NCBI GenBank assembly: GCA_035528235.1 | Contig: DATKZB010000011.1 | Location: 1-8,549, forward strand | Origin: DATKZB01 sp035528235 | GTDB taxonomy: Bacteria > Planctomycetota > Phycisphaerae > FEN-1346 | DNA: 8,549 nt | Direction of reading: 5' to 3' | Shown here: in pieces, positions 1-6,126 of the stretch | Position numbering within the stretch: the stretch's first letter is position 1 | How the letters are laid out: every line of letters starts with the position of its first letter | Program-made: the position numbers and the translations under genes | The notes under the pieces: model-generated | Database searches by the model: none | What the model was told of the DNA's origin: nothing | What the model saw: the letters and a program-made list of their open reading frames with translations, nothing else

Positions 1-66
1 GGTGGGTACGGGGACCCACCGCGCCCGAGTGGTGGTGTGAATACGCAATCCTGGAACGCTGTAGCC
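1..66 (+). repeat. 5' leader repeat element, copy 1 (cut by window edge)
   Basis: The element starts with a palindrome whose arms GGTGGGT and ACCCACC flank the loop ACGGGG; the outer GCGC of the left arm is lost at the window edge. About 40 nt follow, including GTGGTGTGA and GGAACGCTGTAGCC. The same 66 nt recur as the reverse complement at 2239-2304 with 61 of 66 identical by hand alignment. Both copies lie upstream of a protein gene in the same orientation relative to it, here 66 nt before the HEAT gene start. It may be a mobile-type repeat or a shared regulatory leader. A small hairpin (67-82) lies just after it. Confidence 0.8.
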
Positions 67-131
67 GCCGCGCTTGCGCGGCGCGGCCGTTGCCGCAGCC
101 GACAAGGAACAGGTAAGGGAGGACACCCCCC

Positions 132-980
132 ATGCCAACCATCGACGACGTGAAGGCCCTGGTCGCCCGCGTCCCCGACCCCGACCCGAACGGCACCTAC
201 GCCAACCTGGACCAGGCGAAGATCGAGGCCATCGGCCAACTCGTGCCCGAACTCCTCAAGGGCGGGCGCGACACCGTCCTGGGCGTCATCGACATGCTCG
301 TCGAGCCCGGCCAGGGCAACGACGTCAAGCCGCACTTCGCCCTGCACCTGGCGGCCGTCCACGTGACCGGCCTGGGCGACGAGAAGGCCCGAGCCGACTT
401 CGCCCTGGCCCTCGCCTCGCAGATCGGCGGCGACCGGCCGAAGGCCGTCCAGGAATACCTCATCCAGGAACTGGGGGTCGCCGGCGGCAAAGAGGTGGTG
501 GAGACCCTCGGCAAGGCCCTGCTGGACACGGCGTTGTGCGACGCGGCCGCGCGGGCCCTCGCGGCCATCGGCAACGGCGCCGCCGACCAGTTTCTGGCCG
601 CGCTGCCCAAGGTCCAGGGCCGGGGCCGCCTCAGCGTCATCAAGAAACTCGCCATCCTCAAGTGCGCGAAGGCCGCCGACGTCTTCAAGCAGGCCCTGGC
701 CGACGAGGACCCCGACATCCGCATCGCCGGCGCGTGGGGCATCGCCCGCCTCGGCGACGCGTCCGCCGCCGACGCCCTCCTGAAGGTCGCCGACGCCCAC
801 GAGGGTTGGGAACGAAACAACGAGACCGACGCCTGCCTCGCCCTGGCCGAGGGGCTCCTCGTGGCCGGCAAGAAGGCCGAGGCCCTGGCCATCTACACCC
901 ATCTTCAGAAGACGCGGACCGAACCGCCGGAGCGCCACGTCCTCGACGCCGCCGAGCGGGCCATCACCGCGGCAGGCTGA
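132..980 (+). CDS. HEAT-repeat domain protein
   Basis: This encodes a 282-residue soluble protein with no signal peptide or membrane segment. It is almost wholly alpha-helical and Ala/Leu rich. HEAT-like helical pairs can be seen from about residue 65 to 225, with the clearest at 193-222 (DPDIRIAGAWGIARLGDA followed by a second helix). The last 50 residues look more TPR-like (around residues 232-262). Such proteins are usually binding scaffolds; no catalytic motif is visible and no partner can be named. The ATG at 132 is preceded by GGGAGGA (117-123) with a 9-nt gap, which supports this start. The gene stands alone and converges on the gene ending at 1248, with a hairpin-rich spacer between. 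GC-rich third positions match the other left-side genes. The HEAT call is secure at fold level; the function is unknown. Confidence 0.85.
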   Translation: MPTIDDVKALVARVPDPDPNGTYANLDQAKIEAIGQLVPELLKGGRDTVLGVIDMLVEPGQGNDVKPHFALHLAAVHVTGLGDEKARADFALALASQIGGDRPKAVQEYLIQELGVAGGKEVVETLGKALLDTALCDAAARALAAIGNGAADQFLAALPKVQGRGRLSVIKKLAILKCAKAADVFKQALADEDPDIRIAGAWGIARLGDASAADALLKVADAHEGWERNNETDACLALAEGLLVAGKKAEALAIYTHLQKTRTEPPERHVLDAAERAITAAG

Positions 981-1003
981 AGAACTGTTTCAGAGCCTCC
1001 GCG

Positions 1004-1029
1004 GGTGGCGGGTCTCCTGACCCGCCACC
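1004..1029 (+). terminator. Hairpin after the HEAT gene, possible terminator
   Basis: A perfect 11-bp stem (GGTGGCGGGTC pairing with GACCCGCCACC) with a TCCT loop starts 23 nt after the stop codon. No T-run follows, so it is not a classic intrinsic terminator. It could end transcription, protect the mRNA 3' end, or be one more palindromic repeat. The spacer 981-1247 holds no gene. Confidence 0.45.
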
Positions 1030-1056
1030 TGCATTTCCGCCTCGCGGGCCACGTGC

Positions 1057-1078
1057 CACGGCTTGCTTGCAAGCCGTG
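1057..1078. repeat. Short palindromic repeat, 9-bp stem
   Basis: CACGGCTTG pairs perfectly with CAAGCCGTG across a CTTG loop. From memory, similar palindromes around GGCTTGCAAGCC occur in spacers of planctomycete genomes; only one copy is visible here. There is no T-run, so a terminator role is not supported directly. Confidence 0.5.
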
Positions 1079-1092
1079 TTCCCGGCCCAGCG

Positions 1093-1150
1093 GTAGCGCG
1101 GGGGTTTATCCCCCGCGGGATCCTGCGCGGGGGATAAACCCCCGCGCTAC
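1093..1150. repeat. Long palindrome made of two inverted hairpin units
   Basis: Positions 1093-1117 pair perfectly with 1126-1150, a 25-bp stem around an 8-nt loop (1118-1125) that contains GGATCC. Each half is itself a hairpin. GCGGGGG and CCCCCGC flank TTTAT on the left, and a 9-bp stem flanks ATAAA on the right. The structure can therefore fold as one long stem or two short ones, as in paired REP (BIME-type) elements. It lies between convergent genes and could also act as a two-way transcription barrier. Confidence 0.75.
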
Positions 1151-1224
1151 GGCGCGTAAGTTCGGTTAATGCAAGAGGCTGCGTTCATTGCGGCGCAGCA
1201 AGTGGCGTTGTGGTAGTCCGCCAA

Positions 1225-1245
1225 CGCCGGCGCCGCGCGCCGGCG
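1225..1245 (-). terminator. Hairpin just after the aldo/keto-reductase-like gene
   Basis: Two copies of CGCCGGCG, which is self-complementary, flank the loop CCGCG. The structure begins 2 nt beyond the stop codon of the minus-strand gene. No T-run follows on that strand, so a terminator role is only suggested by position. Confidence 0.35.
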
Positions 1246-1247
1246 CC

Positions 1248-2222
1248 CTACCCCGTGCGGGCCGGCGTACCGAAGCGGCGGACCAGGGCGGCGTTTTCGG
1301 CCGGCTGGTCGGCGTACTCGTCGTAGATACCGACGATGACACCGTCGGTGGGTTTGATGGACTCCAGCGTCTCGCGGAAGGCCTGCTCGACCCATTCCTT
1401 GCGTTCCGACAGGCGGCCGGCCGCCAGGATCTTGAACGCCAGGCACGGGCGGCGCGTCGCCCGGATGGCCTTGAACATGCGGGGCGGGTCGAGCGGCAGG
1501 TAGACCTCGCCCACGGGGATGGGGGCCTGGCCGAGGAGTTTCTTCAGGGCCGACTCGCTCCGGTGCCGCTCGTACACGCAGGTCATGTAATAATCGACAT
1601 CCCATCCTTTCGACTCCACGGCGTCGACCACGTCCGGCATGTGGGTCGAGACACCCACGAGCAGCCCGGCGTCGCGGACGCGTTTCAGGTAATCGCCCAT
1701 CTGGTCGATGCGGCCGCCCTTGAACAGCGAGTCGGTGCTCTCGCCGTGGTGGGCGATGCCAATGCACCCGCCCTTGGCGAGGGTCTGGATTTCGGCGTCG
1801 TCGCCGGAGGCGATGGCGATGTAGTGCATCCGCCCGCCGCCTTCGACGAACCGCCGGTACAGGTCGATGTGGCCCGTGCCCGCCTGCCAGCAGGTGATGC
1901 CCACCTCCTGGCACCGGCCAAGGGTCTTCAGAACCTGCTCGGGCGTGAAGTACCGGCGCATCTGGTGGTTGACGAAGACCGACAGGTGCGACCCCGCGCC
2001 GAACGGGTTCGCGCCGCAGACGAGGCGCGAGACCGAGTACTTGCCGAGTGCAATCTGGGGCAGTTTGGGTTCCTCGGCCGGCGCCGCCGCCGCGCCGCCG
2101 CCGTACTGCGCCGCCACCAACGCCGCCGGCAGCGCCGCCATCGTCTTGAGAAAGTCGCGGCGACCGTCCTGTGCCGCGACCGGCCCGCCCGCGTCGGGCG
2201 ACGTCTCGCCATCGCAAGCCAT
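1248..2222 (-). CDS. Tat-signal aldo/keto-reductase-like TIM-barrel protein
   Basis: The 324-residue protein carries a twin-arginine signal: RRDFLKTM at residues 21-28, then a hydrophobic Ala/Leu stretch and AAAAPA before the mature domain. Export of a folded, possibly cofactor-bound protein is therefore likely. The mature part (about 53-324) opens with a strand and loop (VSRLVCGANPFGAGSH) and alternates strands and helices as in the aldo/keto reductase superfamily (VGITCWQAGTGHIDLYRRF, HYIAIASGD, GLLVGVSTHMPDVV, CLAFKILAAGR, GVIVGIYDEYADQ). The canonical Asp-Tyr-Lys-His set could not be assigned by eye, so redox activity is uncertain. The ATG at 2222 has AAGGAG 8 nt upstream, which favours it over an out-of-frame ATG at 2229. 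The gene lies downstream of the FG-GAP gene on the same strand, separated by 215 nt of repeats, so co-transcription is uncertain. Confidence 0.7.
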   Translation of the reverse strand: MACDGETSPDAGGPVAAQDGRRDFLKTMAALPAALVAAQYGGGAAAAPAEEPKLPQIALGKYSVSRLVCGANPFGAGSHLSVFVNHQMRRYFTPEQVLKTLGRCQEVGITCWQAGTGHIDLYRRFVEGGGRMHYIAIASGDDAEIQTLAKGGCIGIAHHGESTDSLFKGGRIDQMGDYLKRVRDAGLLVGVSTHMPDVVDAVESKGWDVDYYMTCVYERHRSESALKKLLGQAPIPVGEVYLPLDPPRMFKAIRATRRPCLAFKILAAGRLSERKEWVEQAFRETLESIKPTDGVIVGIYDEYADQPAENAALVRRFGTPARTG

Positions 2223-2238
2223 CGTGCATTCTCCTTGA

Positions 2239-2304
2239 GGCTAGAGCGTTCTAAGATTGCGTACTCACACCACCACTTGGGCGCGGTGGGTCCCCGTACC
2301 CACC
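2239..2304 (-). repeat. 5' leader repeat element, copy 2
   Basis: Read on the minus strand, this matches positions 1-66 at 61 of 66 bases with no gaps. It ends 16 nt upstream of the start codon at 2222. Its palindrome half overlaps the first palindrome of the 77-nt module at 2281-2357. The non-palindromic half (GTGGTGTGA, then ACGCAATC, then AGAACGCTCTAGCC) is also conserved, so the resemblance is not just shared GC-rich stems. Confidence 0.85.
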
Positions 2305-2357
2305 GCGCTAACCCGCAGTCGGACATCGAGCGCGGCGGGTGCGGGGACCCGCCGCGC
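2281..2357. repeat. 77-nt double-palindrome module, copy X
   Basis: Palindrome A (2281-2308) has arms GCGCGGTGGGT and ACCCACCGCGC with loop CCCCGT. A 21-nt spacer containing CGCAGTCG follows, then palindrome B (2330-2357) with arms GCGCGGCGGGT and ACCCGCCGCGC and loop GCGGGG. B is A in reverse orientation with one stem pair changed on both sides (T-A to C-G). A second module of exactly the same length is at 4509-4585. The arrangement resembles BIME-type paired REP elements, but no RAYT-type transposase is in the window. Confidence 0.85.
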
Positions 2358-2437
2358 AAACACGCCATGCTAGACTGCTCTATCGTATCGTGTCGCGGGC
2401 CGAACGTCCACTACGCCCTTGCCGCCGCACAGGTGCC

Positions 2438-4372
2438 TTAGTCGCCCCGCGCCGGCGCCGCACGCGGAACGGACCAGTAGGCCATGTAGTTGGACCAGTT
2501 GTACAGCGGCGGACGGCGGGGCGCGTAGGCCGGGCCCGCCGGGGCGTCGCCGCGCGGCCCGTAGATCCAGATGGCGCCGGCGTCCCAGACGACCAGGTTG
2601 TCGCGCCCGGTGCCGAAGAAGTCGAGCACCTCGGAGCAGCGCTCCGGGTGACCGTCGTCGGGGAACCGGACCACGGGCCGGCCGTCGCCGTCGTACAGCC
2701 CCCCGTGCCGGGGATGGGCGGAGAAGTAAATCAACTCGCGGCCGTCGCCCGTCCAGTTGACCGGCTGGAGGGTGTTGCCGCAGACGGGGTACTTCCGGAC
2801 CCACACGATCTGGCCGGCGGCGTCAATCAGGGCCACGATGCCCGGCGCGCCCCAGTACGTGCAGACGACGTACTCCAGGCCGGGCCGGTCGGGGCGGAAG
2901 TTGGCCACGCCCAGGCGCTGGACGTGACCGAGACGGACCTGGAGCACGTCGCCCGCCAGGCCGCAGATGAGCAGTCCGTCGTCGCCGCCGGCGCGAACCA
3001 CCTTGGGCTCGCCCCAGCCCTGGAGGTCGCCGGCCACGATCGCGTCGGCGTGGTCGCCGAAGTGGACGTTCTCCATCAGCCGCCCGTCGGAGGTCAGCGT
3101 GTGGTACCCGGCGACCACCTCGTCGCGGCCGTCGCCGTTGATGTCGGCGACAAACGGAAAGTGCCCCAGGTTGCCGCAGAACGACCAGAGGGGCCGACCC
3201 TCGGCCGTGTAGGCCCACAGGTGGTGGTAACGGTCCTTCAGGAGCACGTCGCGCCGGGCGCCGCGGCCGGTCAGGTCGGCGAAGGCGATGGCGTCGACGC
3301 ACACCTTCGGCAGGTCCTCGCCCGTCGGGGCGCCGAAGTACGTGACGACGTGCCGCAGCAACGGGTTCGGCCGCGGCCTGTCAGGCACCGGCCACGCGAA
3401 CTTGCACCGGCCGGTGGCCGCGTCCAGGTAGCGGACCTCGAAGTCGATGACGCACACGACCTCGGCCCGGCCGTCGCCGTCGACGTCGTGCACCTGGAAC
3501 GGCACGTCGGCGCTGACGACGGGCCCCGGCGCCGGGTCGCCCACCTGCCAGAGGACCTTGCCCTCGTGGCCGACGGCCGTCAGCGCGCCGATGACGGTGT
3601 ACGACTGCTCGGCCCGAAGGACGGCCGGCTGGGCGAGCACCATGCCCATGCGTCCGTCGCCCTCGAGGTCGCCGAATCGCACCTGCCGCCCCGTGCCGAA
3701 ACCGGGCGTCGGGATTTTGCGCAGCAACCTCATCCGCGGATACGGCGGCCTGCGGCGCAGACGCGGGGCCCGCGGCGGCCGGCCCTCGGCGCAGAGTCCC
3801 CTGAACCGGGCCGGCACGTTGGCCAGCAGGCCCACGCGGCCGTCGACGCCGGTGCCCAGCCGCACCGCGAACACGTCGCGCCCGTCCACCCGCGCGACAA
3901 CCCGGCCGCCGCGCCGGCGGATGCCGAGCGTCACCCAGCGGCCGGCCGTCTCGACGGGACCCCACTCGGCCAAGCACTCGAACTGCCCGTCGCATCGGCG
4001 CGAGAGTTTGACGCGGTCGCCCTCCAGGCAAAGACACAGGTAGTCCAGCGCCGTGCGGCAGGCGAAGACGAGGCCGACCTCCGCCGCCGGGGCGTCGCAC
4101 CGCACCTGGACCTCGGCGGCCTTCACCGCCCGCTCGACCGCCGCCGAGACGATGAGCGTGTTGTTGTAGCGGCTGTGCCGCCGCTGCTCCAGGAACCGGC
4201 CCTGGGCATCCTCGCCGACGCGCCAGTTGCTGCCGTCCCAGGTCCAGTGGTTGGTCGGCTCTTCCCACCCGTCGTACCGCGGGTCGGGGCGGATGCAGTG
4301 ATACTCGCCGTGGGGCGTGTTGTCGCGGGGGATGTCGCCCAGCGGCAGCCCGTTCGGATCGATCTCGTGCAT
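2438..4372 (-). CDS. FG-GAP/VCBS repeat protein, rhamnogalacturonan-lyase-like
   Basis: The protein is 644 residues if it starts at 4372, where GAGGAG lies 5-6 nt upstream. The same frame stays open to 4852, but that part is repeat DNA. Residues 40-195 look like a concanavalin-type jelly roll (NHWTWDGSNWRV, WVTLGIRRRGGRVVARVDG). From about 225 onward it is a beta-propeller with Ca-binding FG-GAP loops: DLEGDGR at 235, DVDGDGRAEVV at 296 and DINGDGRDEVV at 410. Later blades are at about 540-600, and the end reads PPLYNWSNYMAYWSVP. Propellers with such loops and a similar tail occur in PL11-type rhamnogalacturonan lyases and related planctomycete proteins, so a polysaccharide-related role is plausible. 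No catalytic residues could be assigned. No signal peptide is visible, which is odd for a secreted lyase. Composition is very GC-rich (50 of 60 bases at 3901-3960). Confidence 0.75.
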   Translation of the reverse strand: MHEIDPNGLPLGDIPRDNTPHGEYHCIRPDPRYDGWEEPTNHWTWDGSNWRVGEDAQGRFLEQRRHSRYNNTLIVSAAVERAVKAAEVQVRCDAPAAEVGLVFACRTALDYLCLCLEGDRVKLSRRCDGQFECLAEWGPVETAGRWVTLGIRRRGGRVVARVDGRDVFAVRLGTGVDGRVGLLANVPARFRGLCAEGRPPRAPRLRRRPPYPRMRLLRKIPTPGFGTGRQVRFGDLEGDGRMGMVLAQPAVLRAEQSYTVIGALTAVGHEGKVLWQVGDPAPGPVVSADVPFQVHDVDGDGRAEVVCVIDFEVRYLDAATGRCKFAWPVPDRPRPNPLLRHVVTYFGAPTGEDLPKVCVDAIAFADLTGRGARRDVLLKDRYHHLWAYTAEGRPLWSFCGNLGHFPFVADINGDGRDEVVAGYHTLTSDGRLMENVHFGDHADAIVAGDLQGWGEPKVVRAGGDDGLLICGLAGDVLQVRLGHVQRLGVANFRPDRPGLEYVVCTYWGAPGIVALIDAAGQIVWVRKYPVCGNTLQPVNWTGDGRELIYFSAHPRHGGLYDGDGRPVVRFPDDGHPERCSEVLDFFGTGRDNLVVWDAGAIWIYGPRGDAPAGPAYAPRRPPLYNWSNYMAYWSVPRAAPARGD

Positions 4373-4408
4373 GGGACTCCTCGCAGCACGACCCCGTGGA
4401 ACGCCCTC

Positions 4409-4469
4409 GTCCGGCTTTGCGCGGTGGGTCCCCGCGGCTTTGCGCAGTGGGTCCCCGCACCCACCGCGC
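4409..4469. repeat. Partly duplicated palindrome repeat ahead of the FG-GAP gene
   Basis: GGCTTTGCGCGGTGGGTCCC occurs at 4413-4432, again with one change (CAG for CGG) at 4436-4455, and a third time at 4503-4522. The first is a half palindrome only. The second continues into a full 28-nt palindrome (4442-4469, loop CCCCGC) with one A/C mismatch in the stem. This looks like slippage or recombination within the repeat family. It lies in the leader of the minus-strand gene starting at 4372. Confidence 0.7.
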
Positions 4470-4473
4470 CTAT

Positions 4474-4536
4474 GGCTACGAACGTTCCTCGCACCACCGT
4501 CCGGCTTTGCGCGGTGGGTCCCCCCACCCACCGCGC
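4474..4536 (-). repeat. 5' leader repeat element, degenerate copy 3
   Basis: On the minus strand the palindrome GCGCGGTGGGT / ACCCACCGCGC (loop GGGGGG) is followed by GGTGGTG, CGA and GGAACGTTCGTAGCC. This matches the order of copies 1 and 2 but lacks about 13 nt around ACGCAATC. Like them, it lies upstream of a gene in sense orientation, here about 100 nt before the start at 4372. Confidence 0.55.
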
Positions 4537-4585
4537 CAAACCGCAGTCGAGCCCTGATCGCGGCGGGTACGGGGACCCGCCGCGC
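4509..4585. repeat. 77-nt double-palindrome module, copy Y
   Basis: Palindrome A (4509-4536) has the same 11-bp arms as at 2281 with loop CCCCCC. A spacer sharing the CCGCAGTCG core follows, then palindrome B (4559-4584) with a 10-bp stem and loop ACGGGG. Both modules are 77 nt and are followed by AAACA. Stems and module length are conserved while loops and the second half of the spacer vary. Confidence 0.85.
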
Positions 4586-4646
4586 AAACAGGTCCGAACC
4601 GGTAGGATAGGTTACAGAATAGACCGGGCACATGGGTAACACTTTC

Positions 4647-4768
4647 CTGGGGTGCCAGCGCGTAGCGTGGGTCCTCTGGACCCACGCGGATTCTGGCGTC
4701 GATGGCGTGCGGCCCGGCACCCTGGAGCGTGAAACATGGTCACCCTTCGGGCTGACCATGCCACCCGC
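4647..4768 (+). repeat. 122-bp direct repeat, left copy
   Basis: This matches 6281-6402 at 115 of 122 positions without gaps. It contains two hairpins. The first is GCGTGGGTCC with GGACCCACGC around TCT (stem 10 bp, 4665-4687). The second is ATGGTCA with TGACCAT enclosing CCC-TTC-GGG (4737-4760). The repeat ends 9 nt before the -35 box of the cassette promoter. It carries no convincing coding potential on either strand. Confidence 0.9.
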
Positions 4769-4777
4769 CGAAATGTA

Positions 4778-4807
4778 TTGGCAAAAGGAGAGTTCGCCGT
4801 GTATAAT
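4778..4807 (+). promoter_or_regulatory. Sigma70-type promoter for the HEPN/DUF3467 pair
   Basis: A TTGGCA box (4778-4783) and a perfect TATAAT (4802-4807) are separated by 18 nt. Transcription would start near 4814, leaving a leader of about 150 nt before the gene at 4965. It lies inside the lower-GC segment immediately after the left direct repeat, so the cassette seems to bring its own promoter. Confidence 0.6.
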
Positions 4808-4884
4808 GCTGGCCACAATCGGGTGCCTGGGCAATAGACCGCGACGAAGCACGGCATTGAAGCATGTGACGAAAGGCCGGCCTC

Positions 4885-4947
4885 ATGTCACGCAAGACCG
4901 TGAATTTCACGCAGAGCGGCATCGAGAATCTCCTGACTGCGCAATGA
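4885..4947 (+). CDS. 20-codon open frame in the leader: gene remnant or leader peptide
   Basis: The frame encodes MSRKTVNFTQ followed by SGIENLLTAQ and ends in TGA, which overlaps an ATG (4944) that is in frame with the next gene. Only a weak AAAGG (4873-4877) lies upstream, so translation is doubtful. The peptide resembles, from memory, the N-terminus of small proteins that begin with a TVxFTQSGIxNL-like stretch. It may be the stub of such a gene truncated by the cassette, or a leader peptide coupled to the gene behind it. It is too short to prove. Confidence 0.25.
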   Translation: MSRKTVNFTQSGIENLLTAQ

Positions 4948-4964
4948 GGGGAGAGGACACCGCG

Positions 4965-5645
4965 ATGACAGTCTTTGAGCGGATCGATTCAACTGCGGAA
5001 AAGGCCAACGTCCACATCGCTCAGAAAACGCGACGGATGAAAGTCACGCTGTACGCAGAGGGCCTCAAAGCAAAGATTCGGCAGGCAGATTTCGCGCTCG
5101 GCCGGCTCCTGGAGTTGGCGAATCTGACGGACTCTGTGCAACAATCGACCGATGCCGCCCCGGATGCAATCTTACACGAAGTGTACTTCTACTCTGATAC
5201 TTTCTGGGCCTTCTCGTACTCGGCCCTCGACGTGCTCGCCCAGTTGACCAACCAAATCATGAGATTCGGGATTACCGAGAGGGAAGTGAGCTTCAAATCT
5301 CTTCTTAATCACCTCAACGGGATCGCGAGCCCGCTTCGGCACAAGTTTCAGAGCTGTGCCCAGTCGCACGCGTTTAAAAATCTGGATGACTATCGCAATT
5401 GTTCTACCCACCGACGGCAGATCTGTATTGTTGAGAAGACAACCGTTGAAACGCAGACCGCCGGCTACGTATCAACGACAGCTCCTCCGATGGCCACGGT
5501 TGTTCGTCTGCTGTGTGATAATCCTCTCGCTCTCACGCCAAAATACAGGCAGAAGCGACAGGTTCCGGGCTACATGCTAGACACGCAGGACAAGATCATC
5601 TGCCGCATACAGTCCATACTCCGCGACCTGAAACCAGTTCGCTAG
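4965..5645 (+). CDS. HEPN-like protein with R-x4-H motif
   Basis: The protein is 226 residues, all-helical in appearance, with no signal or membrane segment. Two features suggest the HEPN superfamily: a helix at about 72-98 (EVYFYSDTFWAFSYSALDVL) of the type seen in Cthe_2314-like HEPN proteins, and YRNCSTHR, where R144 and H149 form the R-x4-H signature with a polar residue (N145) after the Arg. Many HEPN proteins with this motif are metal-independent RNases in toxin-antitoxin or defence systems; that role here is inference. The start at 4965 has GGGAGAGG 9 nt upstream. An in-frame ATG at 4944 is possible, and the frame is open back to 4632, but that part is repeat and leader. The stop is 12 nt before the next gene, so the two are one operon. 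Base composition is less GC-rich than the left half. Confidence 0.6.
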   Translation: MTVFERIDSTAEKANVHIAQKTRRMKVTLYAEGLKAKIRQADFALGRLLELANLTDSVQQSTDAAPDAILHEVYFYSDTFWAFSYSALDVLAQLTNQIMRFGITEREVSFKSLLNHLNGIASPLRHKFQSCAQSHAFKNLDDYRNCSTHRRQICIVEKTTVETQTAGYVSTTAPPMATVVRLLCDNPLALTPKYRQKRQVPGYMLDTQDKIICRIQSILRDLKPVR

Positions 5646-5657
5646 AGGAGTACGATA

Positions 5658-6029
5658 ATGCACTCAAAGCCCGCAAGACGTGACAAGCCCCAACCATCCA
5701 AAATGGCTCGACGCAAACGCAAGCCCCGCGATCTTCCCCGCCCGACGCGAGATGCGCCAACTTCCGCTCGTAACCCCCAACCGGTTGGCGCTTCCTCAGT
5801 AGCCATTGGCGTGTCGCTTGAACAAGTTCTTGGCCATTATGCCAACGTCGCGGTCATCAAGCACGCCAAGCGTGAGTTCGTCTTTGACTTTCTCTTCGCC
5901 ACCGAACCCTCCACCGTCCTGGCCGCTCGCGTAATAACCAGCCCAGCTCATGCCAAAGACATTCACAGGGTCCTCGGAGTGAATATAGAGCGCTATGAGA
6001 AGACCTTTGGCAGCATCCCCGAAGAGTAG
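5658..6029 (+). CDS. DUF3467-type protein
   Basis: The 123-residue protein has a Lys/Arg/Pro-rich, probably disordered N-terminus (1-45), then a compact domain. The domain (about 52-121) reads as DUF3467: HYANVAVIKHAKREFVFDF, a variable loop, ARVITSPAHAKDIHRVLGVN and IERYEKTFG. Known members share the pattern YAN...EFVLDF...ARIVxSPxxAKxL...NIxxYExxFG, and their function is unknown. A strong AGAGGAG ends 8 nt before the ATG, and only 12 nt separate it from the HEPN-like gene, so the pair is translated from one message. A small basic partner beside a HEPN-like gene could be an antitoxin or an RNA/DNA-binding adaptor; this is a guess from context. No T-rich terminator follows. Confidence 0.75.
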   Translation: MHSKPARRDKPQPSKMARRKRKPRDLPRPTRDAPTSARNPQPVGASSVAIGVSLEQVLGHYANVAVIKHAKREFVFDFLFATEPSTVLAARVITSPAHAKDIHRVLGVNIERYEKTFGSIPEE

Positions 6030-6126
6030 GCCGGACATTTGACAGCCCCGGGCCTTCCTGGTTATGCGTGCCTCCCTTAAGGTGTGCCAGCACTCCAGAT
6101 GTGTTCTCTGTCGATCCGCCGGGTGC

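Noticed and set aside
1147..2229. Alternative minus frame from the ATG at 2229
   Set aside because: Arg/Gly-rich shadow of the aldo/keto-reductase-like gene, without recognisable motifs.
4409..4590. Possible CRISPR array
   Set aside because: Repeats are palindromes of uneven spacing, with spacers that are themselves shared between copies, and no cas genes are present.
2339..4639. Long plus-strand open frame opposite the FG-GAP gene
   Set aside because: Arg/Pro/Ala-rich shadow of a GC-rich gene. The minus strand shows clear domain motifs.
4373..4852. In-frame extension of the FG-GAP gene by 160 residues
   Set aside because: It consists of palindromic repeats and the left direct repeat, with low-quality composition. 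The start at 4372 has a good ribosome site.
4632..4964. In-frame extension of the HEPN-like gene
   Set aside because: It runs through the direct repeat and the promoter itself, so it cannot be on the predicted message.
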